Shown: positions 36,701 through 46,897, numbered from the stretch's first letter. The stretch is 64,000 nucleotides of DNA from Acinetobacter colistiniresistens (GCF_024582815.1 NZ_CP102099.1:2728001-2792000); one strand, 5' to 3'. Translations and numbers: made by a program. Notes: generated by a model not told the origin, from the letters alone.

Positions 36701-37319
36701 GGCGTGCTTTATCAATAAAGCATTCAATAAACACACCAGCATCTTTAAAGAACTGCTCACCTAGGCGTTTCACACTTTCATAAGCATCCGTGAGTGCTTG
36801 TGGAGTATCACAACGGGTGAGACCAATACCACCGCCTCCAGCAGTGCTTTTTAGCATGATTGGATAACCAATACGCTCAGCTGCACTCAATGCTTCTTCT
36901 AAACTATCCAGTAAGCCTGTACCGGGTGTCATTGGAACATGAGCTGCTGCGGCAAGTTCACGTGCACGGTGTTTTAAACCAAATTCCAGAATCTGCTCTG
37001 CGGTTGGCCCCATAAAGGCAATATTGTTTTCTTCACAGGCACGAGAGAAATCTGCACTCTCAGACAGGAAACCATAGCCCGGAAAAATCGCTTCAGCCCC
37101 AGTTTGTTTAGCAGCTTGAATGAGTTTTTCGATACTCAAATACGTATCAGCAGGCTTTAATCCATCCAGTGCAATTGCAACATCTGCATCCTGCACATGT
37201 TGAGCATAACGGTCACTCTCCGAATAGACCGCGACACTAGTGATACCTAATTTTTTTAGTGTTCGAATTGCACGGACAGCAATTTCACCACGGTTTGCAA
37301 TAAGTACAGTCTTAAACAT
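33714..37319 (-). CDS. uca: Urea carboxylase (biotin-dependent)
   Basis: A protein of about 1201 aa that carboxylates urea to allophanate with ATP and bicarbonate. Order of parts: biotin carboxylase (about 1-450; LIANRGEIAVRAIRT, GGGGIGLTRC, EVNTRLQVEHPVTE), KipA-like AHS2 (about 470-770; PGRTGYWDIGVPPSGPMDD), KipI-like AHS1 (about 830-1040), and a biotinyl domain with the biotin Lys in IEAMKMELP near the C-terminus. An in-frame ATG lies 15 bp upstream, but the ATG at 37319 has a GGGG site. It follows allophanate hydrolase by 18 bp. Confidence 0.94.
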   Translation of the reverse strand: MFKTVLIANRGEIAVRAIRTLKKLGITSVAVYSESDRYAQHVQDADVAIALDGLKPADTYLSIEKLIQAAKQTGAEAIFPGYGFLSESADFSRACEENNIAFMGPTAEQILEFGLKHRARELAAAAHVPMTPGTGLLDSLEEALSAAERIGYPIMLKSTAGGGGIGLTRCDTPQALTDAYESVKRLGEQFFKDAGVFIECFIDKARHVEVQIFGDGQGQVVALGERDCSLQRRNQKVVEETPAANLPEATRKKLHQAAVELGRSVNYRSAGTVEFIYDAQRDEFYFLEVNTRLQVEHPVTEMVTGLDLIECMLKVAAGDALDWDYLSNIQPQGAAIEVRIYAEDPVKNFQPSPGILTEVSFPEGIRVDTWVKTGTEISQYFDPMIAKIIVHAEDRAAAIEKLKVVLAETRLNGISTNLDYARAIVSDQRFESMQIWTRMLDDFNYSPKVIEVVQAGTLSSIQDYPGRTGYWDIGVPPSGPMDDYAFQLANRIVGNDAKAAGFEFTLVGPTLKFHADTTIALTGASCTAVLDEQRIAFWQPIKVKAGQTLKVGQVASGCRTYLAVRDGLDVPLYLGSRSTFALGNFGGHAGRTLRVGDMIKMVDTELASAELPLATDTPQALSKDLIPEYSNEWEIAVLYGPHGAPDFFKPEYVEEFFASEWTVHFNSNRLGVRLSGPTPSWARENGGEAGLHPSNVHDCEYAIGAINFTGDFPVILAKDGPSLGGFVCPVTIAKAELWKVGQLKADDKIRFYPITAEQANALEREQIDNIQNFADAAKVVETIEPAQDIFTTILAQREPTELSPKTVYRQAGDSYILLEYGENVLDLALRLRVHQLIQMIRNANLAGVLELSPGVRSLQIKYDGLVIPQTELIQQLLKLEEQMGDLSQLKIPSRIVHLPMTFEDSATLGAVERYQESVCAKAPWLPNNVDFIQRINGLAHRDEVKDIIFDANYLVLGLGDVYLTAPCAVPIDPRHRLLSSKYNPARTFTAEGTVGIGGMYMCIYGMDSPGGYQLIGRTLPIWNKFKKNKQFGDKQWFLQFFDQIKYFPVTEAELNEWRADFENGRAQIQIEETEFDYADYVQFLENEAESIAAFKQKQQQAFSSEVSRWKEEFAAQPEQHVEQANHVDYSHLSSLNASMTGNIWKIFVEHGQEIKKGETVAIIEAMKMELPVYAEEDGIVKAIICRAGQTVHSGEPLVYME

Positions 37320-37337
37320 GATGATTCCCCTCAAAAA

Positions 37338-39164
37338 TTAGTTGGCTGCATTGGCTGATTGACTGTTGCGATGCTGGATATAAGCTCTCCAACCGCCAAA
37401 ATGGCTGATATTCTCTGCATCACCTAAGCCATACGGCTCACAAATAAAGCCTTTGACCCAGCGACCATCTTCCAGTTCAACATTACCCATGCCCAACGGC
37501 GTTGGGATTTCTGCCACAAACTCGCCAAAGCGCGCTGTAGGTACATCCCACAATTCGACAATGATGTTTTGCCCCTCTTGCTGACGCGCCAAGCCTGGTT
37601 TTGGGGGAACAGTGCCATTTAAGGCATATAGGGCATAATCCTGAGAGGTTTTAGTGGTTTCGACATGTACTGCACCACGTGTGGTGAGCTGAAAATTCAA
37701 TGGCATGCCGGTCAAATGTGCACCGACAACCGCGACTCGGATATGATGAGGTGATACCAAAGTTGGTGCACTGATCGATGATGTTTTATCTAAAGCACCG
37801 AGTTTCAGGGCCAAGTAGTTTTGCCAAGCTTTACCAAAATGTACCAAGGCTGCATCATGCCAAGCAGGTGCAATCAAAGTGATACCAAATGGTAAATTGT
37901 CTGCTCTAAAGCCAGCGGGTAATGCCAATGCGCTTAAATCGGCGAGATTGGTGAAATTGGTATACGTGCCGAAATGTGCGTTATATTCAATCGGATGCTG
38001 CTGTATTTGTTCAATGGTATAAATCGTTGGCGAAGTTGGCACAATCAACGCATCAAATTCAGCCAAACTGTCCTGAATCTTTCGAGCCAAATCCAATCTT
38101 AAATATTCAGCATTGTAGGCATCGACTGCAGAATATTTTTCACCCTGCCGTACAATTTCCAGTACCGTCGGATCAAAATCATCAGCATTGCTTGTGAGTA
38201 AATCTTTGACCGCAGCAGTACGTTCAGCGACCCAAGAGCCTTGATAAAGCTGTGCCGCCAATTGTTGAAAAGCTGAAAAATCAATTGGAGTAATTTCAGC
38301 ATTTAAACTTTCCAGTAATTGGATGGTCTGTAAAAAAGCTTTTTCTGCCTGTACATCACCAAAGAAGTTCAATTGATCTGGAATTGCAAACTTCAACTGA
38401 CTTGAAAAGCGTGCCGGTACATTCTTAGGATGCTGACGTGAATAACTATCTAAAGGATCATAGACTTCGGCTTGGGCGGCAACTAATTCAGCATCTGCAA
38501 CAGTTAAGGCAAAGATTGAAATACAATCGATACTTTTTACTGCGGGTAATAGGCCGCGATTGGAAAAACGACCTTTGGTCGGCTTTAAACCCACAATATT
38601 ATTGAAGGCTGCAGGTACACGGCCTGATCCTGCAGTATCTGTACCCAGTGAAAATGGAACTAAACCACGTGCGACCACACTGGCTGAGCCCGAGCTTGAC
38701 CCCCCACTGACATATTCAGGTTTGAAACTATTCGGTACTGCTCCAAAGGGTGAACGTGTTCCAACCAATCCTGTTGCAAATTGATCAAGGTTAGTTTTAC
38801 CAATGACTATCGCACCCGCTTGTTTGAGTAGACGTACTGTTTCGGCATCTTGGGTGGCAACTGTAGTGAGTGCCTTACAAGCTGCTGTGGTGACAAAACC
38901 AGCCACATCAATATTGTCTTTAACGGCAAATGGTATACCGTAAAGCGGAAATTGTTTTTGCAGGTTATCCGTATCTTGGGTTCGTTGCGTTAAGGATTGG
39001 ATTTGTTGTTGCAACAAATCGCTGCTTGCAACAGAAATCCAAGCAACATCATTAGGATCAATCGCTGCAACCAGTTCTTTTAAAATATCCAGCTGGATCT
39101 CTTGTTTTGAATACGCCGTTTGCCATTCAGAAATTGTCCAGCCTAAAGTTTTTAGTTCGCTCAC
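37338..39164 (-). CDS. atzF: Allophanate hydrolase
   Basis: A protein of about 608-619 aa that splits allophanate to ammonia and CO2, completing ATP-dependent urea use. The amidase-signature triad is visible: Lys in AVKDNIDVAG, the Ser motif GGSSSGSASVVARG and TDTAGSGRVPAAF. A C-terminal allophanate hydrolase domain follows. An ATG at 39197 is in frame but has no ribosome site and would put the palindrome CTTGTATACAAG inside the gene. A GTG at 39164 has AGGA eight bases upstream and leaves the palindrome in the leader, so I prefer it; the start is not settled. Confidence 0.85.
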   Translation of the reverse strand: MSELKTLGWTISEWQTAYSKQEIQLDILKELVAAIDPNDVAWISVASSDLLQQQIQSLTQRTQDTDNLQKQFPLYGIPFAVKDNIDVAGFVTTAACKALTTVATQDAETVRLLKQAGAIVIGKTNLDQFATGLVGTRSPFGAVPNSFKPEYVSGGSSSGSASVVARGLVPFSLGTDTAGSGRVPAAFNNIVGLKPTKGRFSNRGLLPAVKSIDCISIFALTVADAELVAAQAEVYDPLDSYSRQHPKNVPARFSSQLKFAIPDQLNFFGDVQAEKAFLQTIQLLESLNAEITPIDFSAFQQLAAQLYQGSWVAERTAAVKDLLTSNADDFDPTVLEIVRQGEKYSAVDAYNAEYLRLDLARKIQDSLAEFDALIVPTSPTIYTIEQIQQHPIEYNAHFGTYTNFTNLADLSALALPAGFRADNLPFGITLIAPAWHDAALVHFGKAWQNYLALKLGALDKTSSISAPTLVSPHHIRVAVVGAHLTGMPLNFQLTTRGAVHVETTKTSQDYALYALNGTVPPKPGLARQQEGQNIIVELWDVPTARFGEFVAEIPTPLGMGNVELEDGRWVKGFICEPYGLGDAENISHFGGWRAYIQHRNSQSANAAN

Positions 39165-39178
39165 TTTATGAATCCTAT

Positions 39179-39190
39179 CTTGTATACAAG
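39179..39190. promoter_or_regulatory. Candidate GntR operator before allophanate hydrolase
   Basis: A perfect 12-bp palindrome, CTTGTATACAAG, of the kind bound by FCD-type GntR regulators. It sits just ahead of the preferred start of the first gene in the operon that includes a GntR gene. Confidence 0.55.
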
Positions 39191-39412
39191 TTTGCATAGA
39201 TAGAAGCAGAAAGTGTGCCAGTTTTATTTTTTATAAAATAATCAGAGACTTAATCGTTTAATTGGATTATTGATAACTTACATGGCTCAACACGGGTGAC
39301 AAAACACGTACCACAATAATGCCTATGCCTTATAGGTCAGCACATTTTCCAGAAGTAAAATTGAGAGCAATAAATTGGGGGAGTTTCATTGAAGCTAATT
39401 ATTTTTATAAAA

Positions 39413-39769
39413 TTATTTATTTACTTTCAAATAATTAGATAATTCTTCGAACTCAGTCGCTACTGCCTGAATCGCTTGCTGTTCCATCGCTCTAAATTTT
39501 TTGAGCACGACTTGCCCCAATTCGGTCACCACTGCACCACCACCATGCGTTCCGCCTGTTTGGGTGTCGACTAGATTGGAATGAAAGCATTGATTCATGG
39601 TATCCACCAGTTGCCATGCACGGCGGTAACTCATATCCATGGATTTTGCGGCTTGAGAAATTGATCCTGTACGCTGAATTGCATCCAATAACTCTGCCTT
39701 ACCCGGGCCAAAGGCAATCTGTTCATCAGATAGAATACGAACATGCAGTTTTAAGCGTGGTTTTGACAT
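39413..39769 (-). CDS. ModE-like single-domain winged-helix regulator
   Basis: A protein of about 118 aa resembling the N-terminal DNA-binding domain of ModE (KAELLDAIQRTGSISQAAKS, MSYRRAWQLVDTMN, GGTHGGGAVVTELGQ). The molybdate-binding Mop domains are absent, as in many stand-alone family members, so it may sense something else or none. It follows frmA on the same strand by 55 bp and could be a third gene of that transcript. Confidence 0.8.
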   Translation of the reverse strand: MSKPRLKLHVRILSDEQIAFGPGKAELLDAIQRTGSISQAAKSMDMSYRRAWQLVDTMNQCFHSNLVDTQTGGTHGGGAVVTELGQVVLKKFRAMEQQAIQAVATEFEELSNYLKVNK

Positions 39770-39827
39770 CAAGATCTACTCAAGATTTGATGATGTATCG
39801 CACACCATCAAATCTTATCTTTAAAAT

Positions 39828-41263
<1,436 letters not shown>

Positions 41264-41290
41264 AATGTGACCAGATTGAATCCAAAAATA

Positions 41291-41310
41291 TACTATACAC
41301 CAGTATAGTA
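41291..41310. promoter_or_regulatory. Candidate FrmR operator
   Basis: TACTATAC-ACCA-GTATAGTA, a perfect 8-bp inverted repeat with a 4-bp centre, 28 bp upstream of frmR. It resembles operators of the RcnR/CsoR class and overlaps the expected promoter. Confidence 0.75.
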
Positions 41311-41511
41311 ATTTAGCTCAATATTTACTGATTTATATTCCATAAAGCTTAGTTTACAGAAAGCTATTTACGGAGAAAAAAATGAAGAGTGCGATAAGAG
41401 TTTGATTATAATCAGATTTACATTTAAACCTTGGAAATGAATAATATTTAGATATATAAGAAAATCAATTCGCTACAAATTACTGTTGGGCTCGCACGTT
41501 TGATCAATAAA

Positions 41512-43065
41512 ATGATAAACAAATCATACCATTTCAAGATCATCACACTTGCTATCATGTTCGGAATTAGTGGCTGTTCTTTGCCACCCAATCAGAAACA
41601 TGATCGGAGTAACTCCTTGCACACTAAAACAAAGTGGATGAATGATCCACAAGCCGATCTCAATATTGAAAAGGGTTTAACAGCTTACTTAGCTTTAGAT
41701 GATGCCTTTTTAAGTATTGCCTCTCGTATTCACTTAATTCGAAATGCCAAGCATACACTTGATTTACAATACTATATTTGGAATGACGATGCGATTGGCA
41801 ACCTGATGTTGCATGAGCTGTTAAAAGCGGCTGATCGTGGGGTGAAAGTCCGTTTATTGATTGATGATCAAAATGGCATAAAACTGGATAAAACCCTAAA
41901 AGCCCTCGCCCAGCATCCAAATTTTGAAATCCGTATTTTTAATCCTTATAAATTTAGACACTTACGCGTTATTGATTATGTATTTAGACTGAAACAAATC
42001 AATCATCGTATGCATAATAAACTCACCATCGCCGATTACTCGATTGCAGTGACAGGTGGTCGTAATATCAGTAGCGAATATTTTGAAGCCAGTGATCAGT
42101 TCCAGTTTAGTGACATGGATATCTTATTCTACGGAAAAGTCGTTGATCGAGCGGAACAGGTGTTTGATGAGTTCTGGACAAATCAGCTGAGTTATTCGAC
42201 TGAACAATTAATGGGCTCTGGTACACCTCAACAATTAGAGCATTTAAGAAATACTTATAAAGCTTTAGATCAAGTCGATACACCAACTGACGATAAACTC
42301 GAAGCCGCTCAAGATTATTTAAAACTACGTCTGCAAAACTATCCAATCCAATGGGCGAAAGCACATTTTGTGGCCGATCATCCCAATAAAGCCTTAGGGC
42401 AAGCAAAAGATCAGCAATTATTATATTCGCAAGTTCTCAACATTATGGGAAAACCAGAACAACATATGGAGTTGGTATCTGCTTATTTTGTTCCTACCAA
42501 ACGGGGTACAGCATATTTAAAGCAACTTTCTCAAGATGGTATCAAGGTTCGTGTTCTAACCAATAGCTTGGTGGCCAATGATGTCGCCGTAGTGCATTCT
42601 TTTTATAGCCAATATCGCAAACCACTTTTACAAAGTGGCGTGCAGCTCTTTGAGTTTAAGCCGAATATTGAACGTAAAAAACGGACTTGGTATGAAATTG
42701 CCACTGGTAGTGTGATTCCGGTTAAAGGCAAGAATCGCTCTAGTCTGCATGCTAAATTCTTTGATGTAGACGGAAAAGTTTTTATTGGTTCATTTAACTT
42801 CGACCCCCGCTCCGCCCATTTAAATACAGAAGTTGGTTTAGTGGTTGAATCTGACCATTTACAAGACCAAATTACCGCCATGCTTGATCAGCATTTATTA
42901 CAAGTGGCATATCAACTGAAACTTGATTCAAATGGCAACATTGTTTGGTATGAACATAAACAAAATGGTGAAGTGGTTGAGCATCATCATGACCCTGAAA
43001 GCACCAGATTCCAGCGTTTCACCATGCATGTTGTGTCTTATTTTCCAGTGGAATGGATGATGTAG
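41512..43065 (+). CDS. Phospholipase D family lipoprotein (cardiolipin synthase-like)
   Basis: A protein of about 517 aa with two HKD motifs, HNKLTIADYSIAVTGGRN and HAKFFDVDGKVFIGSFNFD, the catalytic pair of phospholipase D/cardiolipin synthases. The N-terminus ends in a lipobox (MFGISGC), so the enzyme should be membrane-anchored in the periplasm. A TTG 12 bp upstream is in frame; neither start has a strong ribosome site, and I chose the ATG. It probably remodels phospholipids; cardiolipin synthase and phospholipase roles cannot be separated here. Single gene. Confidence 0.85.
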   Translation: MINKSYHFKIITLAIMFGISGCSLPPNQKHDRSNSLHTKTKWMNDPQADLNIEKGLTAYLALDDAFLSIASRIHLIRNAKHTLDLQYYIWNDDAIGNLMLHELLKAADRGVKVRLLIDDQNGIKLDKTLKALAQHPNFEIRIFNPYKFRHLRVIDYVFRLKQINHRMHNKLTIADYSIAVTGGRNISSEYFEASDQFQFSDMDILFYGKVVDRAEQVFDEFWTNQLSYSTEQLMGSGTPQQLEHLRNTYKALDQVDTPTDDKLEAAQDYLKLRLQNYPIQWAKAHFVADHPNKALGQAKDQQLLYSQVLNIMGKPEQHMELVSAYFVPTKRGTAYLKQLSQDGIKVRVLTNSLVANDVAVVHSFYSQYRKPLLQSGVQLFEFKPNIERKKRTWYEIATGSVIPVKGKNRSSLHAKFFDVDGKVFIGSFNFDPRSAHLNTEVGLVVESDHLQDQITAMLDQHLLQVAYQLKLDSNGNIVWYEHKQNGEVVEHHHDPESTRFQRFTMHVVSYFPVEWMM

Positions 43066-43085
43066 CACATTATCCACTTATACAA

Positions 43086-43676
43086 CTACACTAAACCAAT
43101 TTGCTCAAAAAACTGTTGGTATGCTTCTGCTTTCTTATCAAGTGCTAAAGGATACGCCCGTGATGATGAAGGTAAGCGATATAGATTCAGCTCACGATCA
43201 GCAAAATTTACCTGTACAGATTGTCCAATCATAGGCTTATTTACTTGTTCTGGAAAATGCTGCATCAGCGTATCTGTTGCTTTATCCCCCGTTGTCATTA
43301 TGGTGTGACACAGTGGTATTTGCTCGAGTAATTTAGATAGATTTGTAGGTGTGACAATTTCTAAAAACTTATCTGAGGCATTACCTTGCAAGCGTTTCAC
43401 TTGGTAAGCGGTGTCAAAAATTCCAACGCCAATCTGGGTTAAGAACTCACGGATCAGTTGTTCTTTAAAGTTTCTATTGGGTAAATCTAAAAAGTGATCT
43501 TTATCTTTAAAAAAGATCAGACCAAAGATACGCCACATATCATTTTGATAGTTAGGATAGTAAAAATCCATCTTCCAGCGGCTTTGTGGCGGTGGAAAAC
43601 TGCCCAGCATCAATAACTTCGTACTTGAAGGTAAAAATGGTTGTAATGGGTGTGTTTCTATTTCGATATCAGTCAT
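43086..43676 (-). CDS. Uracil-DNA glycosylase superfamily protein (deoxyinosine/mismatch type)
   Basis: A 196-aa protein with the UDG fold: LLMLGSFPPPQSRWKMDFYY near the N-terminus is the nucleotide-binding loop and LPSSSRAYPLAL the C-terminal loop. It matches the DNA-deoxyinosine glycosylase-type branch. It probably removes deaminated bases. Convergent with the phospholipase gene, 20 bp apart. Confidence 0.8.
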   Translation of the reverse strand: MTDIEIETHPLQPFLPSSTKLLMLGSFPPPQSRWKMDFYYPNYQNDMWRIFGLIFFKDKDHFLDLPNRNFKEQLIREFLTQIGVGIFDTAYQVKRLQGNASDKFLEIVTPTNLSKLLEQIPLCHTIMTTGDKATDTLMQHFPEQVNKPMIGQSVQVNFADRELNLYRLPSSSRAYPLALDKKAEAYQQFFEQIGLV

Positions 43677-44041
43677 TTATATAAATAGCCAATTTTAAAA
43701 TTGAGTGAATCATGTTGTTTATTTTATAGAATTTTCCTGTTTTTTGCTTGGATCTTTTGTTGGTTAAAATTTCACCTTCACAAAATTTTCACAATATCAT
43801 TTTTTCTTTGAGATTTGAGTTTGCCGATCTGACAGAGCTAAATGATAAAAATACCTGCTCCAAAAACGTAAAAACCGTTTAAAGAAGCGGTTTAAGTCGA
43901 TCATCTCCCAAAAATTACTTTAATGATAAATCTCAACTTTATCGAGATAAAAAGCTAAATGTAAGTTCTTATGACAAAAGCTTAACTTATACTTTGACTG
44001 AGATCCATTTTGATCGGGACAATGGTTATCCTTGCACTATT
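43677..44041. other. AT-rich region left of the second IS copy
   Basis: No gene is seen. A weak hairpin (AACCG/CGGTT, about 43872-43890) is present. The last three bases, ATT, are the left target duplication of the IS. The sequence to the right of the IS does not clearly extend any reading frame from here. Confidence 0.5.
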
Positions 44042-44080
44042 TGAACCGTACCGGGTTTGTCGGAGACTTTTTTATTTAAG

Positions 44081-44983
44081 TTAGGCCACCTGACCTAACG
44101 GGTTAATCTTATCATAGTACATTGCTTCAAACTCAAAAGGCGATACATAACCCAGTGCACTGTGTACACGCTTTTTATTGAACCAATCTACCCAGTTTAG
44201 TGTCGCAAGTTGTACATCTGCTAAACCTTGCCAATCTGCTTTTAAATATTCAATCACCTCTGTTTTGTATAAGCCATTCACCGTTTCAGCCAGAGCATTA
44301 TCGTATGAATCACCTGTCGTACCGACTGATGCTCGTAAATTTGCAGCATCTAAACGATTGGTATAGCGAATAGAAAGATATTGAACACCTCTATCGGAAT
44401 GATGAATCACATTCTTTGGCATGCCTCGATCGTGCAATGCTTGCTCCAATGCATCGAGCACCATATCTGTATTCATCCGTGTAGATACTTTCCATCCAAC
44501 AATTGCTCGTGAGAACACATCAATAATAAAGGCGGTATAGACCCAGCCTGAATGTGTTTGAATATACGTAAAGTCACTGACCCATAATTGGTCAGGTCGA
44601 TCAGCACTAAAATTCCGTTTCACTAAATCATCTGCTCGTTTTTGATCATCTCGGCTACGGGTGGTTTGTTTATTCTTACCACGCCAAACACCTTGTATAC
44701 CTAGCTTTTGCATCAATCGAGCAACTGTACAACGTGCAATAACATAACCCTCACGTTTCAATTTTTGCCAAACTTTACGTACACCATATCGACCTGAACT
44801 TTCTTTCCAAATACGTTTGATTTGCTCTGCATGATGTAAATCATGCAGAGCACGTTTCGCTCGATGTTCTGGGTTATCAACGAAATCTAAAGCCCGATAA
44901 TAGGTCGAAGCTGCAATCGGTAAAATTCTACAAATCGCTTCAACACCATATAACGCCTTATTGTTATGGATAAAATCCACCAT
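44081..44983 (-). CDS. IS3-family transposase OrfB, copy 2
   Basis: A 300-aa DDE transposase identical in protein sequence to copy 1, complete, with the catalytic motifs VSDFTYIQ, HHSDRGVQ and DNALAETVNG. ATG overlaps the orfA stop (TAATG). Confidence 0.93.
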   Translation of the reverse strand: MVDFIHNNKALYGVEAICRILPIAASTYYRALDFVDNPEHRAKRALHDLHHAEQIKRIWKESSGRYGVRKVWQKLKREGYVIARCTVARLMQKLGIQGVWRGKNKQTTRSRDDQKRADDLVKRNFSADRPDQLWVSDFTYIQTHSGWVYTAFIIDVFSRAIVGWKVSTRMNTDMVLDALEQALHDRGMPKNVIHHSDRGVQYLSIRYTNRLDAANLRASVGTTGDSYDNALAETVNGLYKTEVIEYLKADWQGLADVQLATLNWVDWFNKKRVHSALGYVSPFEFEAMYYDKINPLGQVA

Positions 44984-45300
44984 TATTTGTGTGGGCGGTC
45001 GAGCTCCGCCTGGGCGAAAAAAGCGGCTGCTTTACGTAGAATTTCATTGGCACGTTTTAATTCTTTAATTTCACGTTCCATTTGCTTCATTTTTTCTTGG
45101 TCAGATACCTGTTGTACTTTGGCGGGATTTTGTTGATCTAAGTATTTTTGATACCAAACACGAAGTGTTTCAGGAGTACAGCCAATTTTAGGAGCAATTG
45201 CGGAAACTGCTGCCCAATTCGATGGATAATCTTTTTCAGATTCAATTAGTAATTGAACCGCTCTTTCTCTAATTTCGGGGGTATAGTTTGGTTTTTTCAT
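44983..45300 (-). CDS. IS3-family transposase OrfA, copy 2
   Basis: A 105-aa helix-turn-helix subunit identical in protein sequence to copy 1, with the C-terminal coiled coil; intact. Confidence 0.93.
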   Translation of the reverse strand: MKKPNYTPEIRERAVQLLIESEKDYPSNWAAVSAIAPKIGCTPETLRVWYQKYLDQQNPAKVQQVSDQEKMKQMEREIKELKRANEILRKAAAFFAQAELDRPHK

Positions 45301-45380
45301 CGGAATAGTCTCTCAGAATATTGAGTCTCCGACAAACCCGGTACGGTTCAATTCTTATAAATGGAGATGAGTTTACATCA

Positions 45381-45476
45381 ATGAACAAAGAGTCATTAGA
45401 AGATAATATCAAGATGTTACTAGCCTCATCAAGAACTGGTAATACCGTATATAATCTATTAAAGAAAGCACCTTAA
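45381..45476 (+). CDS. Possible short peptide (31 aa)
   Basis: A short frame starting MNKESLEDNIKMLLASSRTG and ending at a hairpin. It could be a real small gene or the tail of one cut by the IS 30 bp to its left. The amphipathic helix-like composition and the terminator at its end are the only support. No family recognised. Confidence 0.3.
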   Translation: MNKESLEDNIKMLLASSRTGNTVYNLLKKAP

Positions 45477-45484
45477 GGTGCTTT
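45464..45484. terminator. Bidirectional hairpin terminator
   Basis: Stem AAAGCACC/GGTGCTTT with loop TTAA and flanking A/T runs. It overlaps the last codons of the minus-strand membrane protein and the end of the short plus-strand frame. Confidence 0.7.
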
Positions 45485-45691
45485 TACTAATCTACGTACA
45501 TCAAAAACAACCATTACTCCATAAAAAGCAAAAAATGCTAAGAAAGTAACGATGGAAAACAATCCTCCAGATACATATAATGCAATGTATGAATCTAAAT
45601 GAAATATTGAAACTAATGCACTTATCACTTGTTCATAACGGTTCAAGAATAAGAGAACAAGGAAGAATAGAAACGCAGTACTTGCAATCAT
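45473..45691 (-). CDS. Small two-helix membrane protein, unrecognised
   Basis: 72 aa with two hydrophobic helices (about 2-17 and 35-63, VSGGLFSIVTFLAFFAFYGV) and a short basic end (DVRRLVKAP). It overlaps the preceding gene by 4 bp (ATGA), so the two are probably translated together. No family is recognised. The pair lies in a mobile patchwork and could be cargo of a lost element. Confidence 0.55.
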   Translation of the reverse strand: MIASTAFLFFLVLLFLNRYEQVISALVSIFHLDSYIALYVSGGLFSIVTFLAFFAFYGVMVVFDVRRLVKAP

Positions 45692-45942
45692 ATTTCTTTT
45701 TTCTTCGGCATATTTTTTTCGTTTATCTGTATTTTTTTAATTTTCCCCGTTTCATCTAATTCTTTTGTAATTGACTCATCCCAGTACGCAACGATAGGAG
45801 CAATTACTTCAAAATTACGATAGTTTTTATTCTTTTGGTAATACTCAACCAATTCATAATCAACAAGACCACTACCACAGACTATTTGAGCCAAACTGTT
45901 TCTTATAGCTCTCTTCTCCAACAAGGAAGCATCATTAAACAA
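45688..45942 (-). CDS. Hypothetical protein, possibly cut at its 5' end
   Basis: 84 aa, soluble, charged, with a Lys-rich end (MPKKKEI). Not recognised. The only start in frame is a TTG at 45942, and the first 100 bp or so overlap the opposite-strand MoeA-like frame, whose homology begins near 45906. The natural N-terminus may therefore have been lost at a rearrangement point near 45900. The ATGA overlap with the membrane protein gene supports expression. Confidence 0.5.
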   Translation of the reverse strand: MFNDASLLEKRAIRNSLAQIVCGSGLVDYELVEYYQKNKNYRNFEVIAPIVAYWDESITKELDETGKIKKIQINEKNMPKKKEI

Positions 45943-46863
45943 GGTGATCTGATCTTAGCTAAAAATGAGAAAATCTCACCAGAAAAGTTGATTGCTCTAA
46001 GACGGGCTGGAATTAAAGAACTAACAATTTATAGAGATCCACGAATTCTTGTTGTTAGCATGCATACTTTTGATGATGAGCATACACTTTGTGAAGAAAG
46101 CTTGTATGTTAAAGACTTATTAAAAACGTGGGGCTATAACCACGTTGAGATAAAACTGCTTAAACCACAGCGTTATGATTCAGCATTTAATAGCCTTAAG
46201 AAGCACGGAGATCCAACTTTAGATGATACATTAACTACTAATTGGGAGGATTATAATCAATTTTTTGAAGATCATATTCCTAATTTTGATGTGATGATTC
46301 TGTGTTCTCATAAGGACATTGGTGGTTCAGTATTTTCAATCGGTGGACTTGCTGCCTTTGATCCTAGCAGTATGACCTCAAATTTCCAAACACGTTCTAT
46401 CCCTGCGAATGAAATGAGCATCATTAGGAGTATGCCTAGAACACCTCCTGTGCGTGAAACGGTTCAACTGTACGATGATCAGGGAAACCATAAAGGCTCA
46501 AGAGTCATCACCACAGAAGATAAGGCGACGATCATCAATTTACCTGGTGATATGCAAGATATTGCCTTACTTATGCATCTCATGGTGAAGTATGTTTTAA
46601 ATAAGCATGATCCCGATTTTCTCAACAGAATATTTATTAAAGGTCGTACCAATCAAGAGATTGAAACTGATCAAAATAAAAGAAAATTGTTATGGGGTAA
46701 ATATCAGTTGCAAGATGATGGTCAATATTCATTAGAAATCATTGAACAGCAGCACGCATATCAGATCGAACCTTTTCTTACTGCAAATTGTATTGTGATC
46801 GTCCCCTTTGCAGAGCAGCCGATTCAAGTAAATGATGTTATTTATTTCATGAAGATTAATTAA
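45835..46863 (+). pseudogene. MoeA-like (molybdopterin molybdotransferase) protein, 5'-truncated
   Basis: The 342-codon frame resembles the C-terminal two thirds of MoeA. IIKQGDLILAKNEKISPEKL and IKELTIYRDPRILVVS match the linker into the MPT-binding domain; ATIINLPGDMQDIALLMHLM matches the PGNP region; ANCIVIVPFAEQPIQVNDVI matches the domain IV end. The MoeA N-terminal domains are absent, and codons before about 45900 look unrelated. It is probably a 5'-deleted remnant, though a shorter functional protein starting inside cannot be excluded. A terminator follows. Confidence 0.5.
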
Positions 46864-46897
46864 CTATAATTTTAGAAATCAACTCTATGAAATGCAT

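Larger units (their letters stand above)
44042..45350 (-). mobile_element. IS3-family insertion sequence, copy 2 (1309 bp)
   Basis: Same element as at 22233-23541, with the same ends, length and orientation, but a different 3-bp target duplication, ATT (44039-44041 and 45351-45353). Independent duplications at each copy show two separate insertions. The copies are 20.5 kb apart in direct orientation, so recombination between them could delete or loop out copA, the urea operon and frmRA. Confidence 0.95.
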
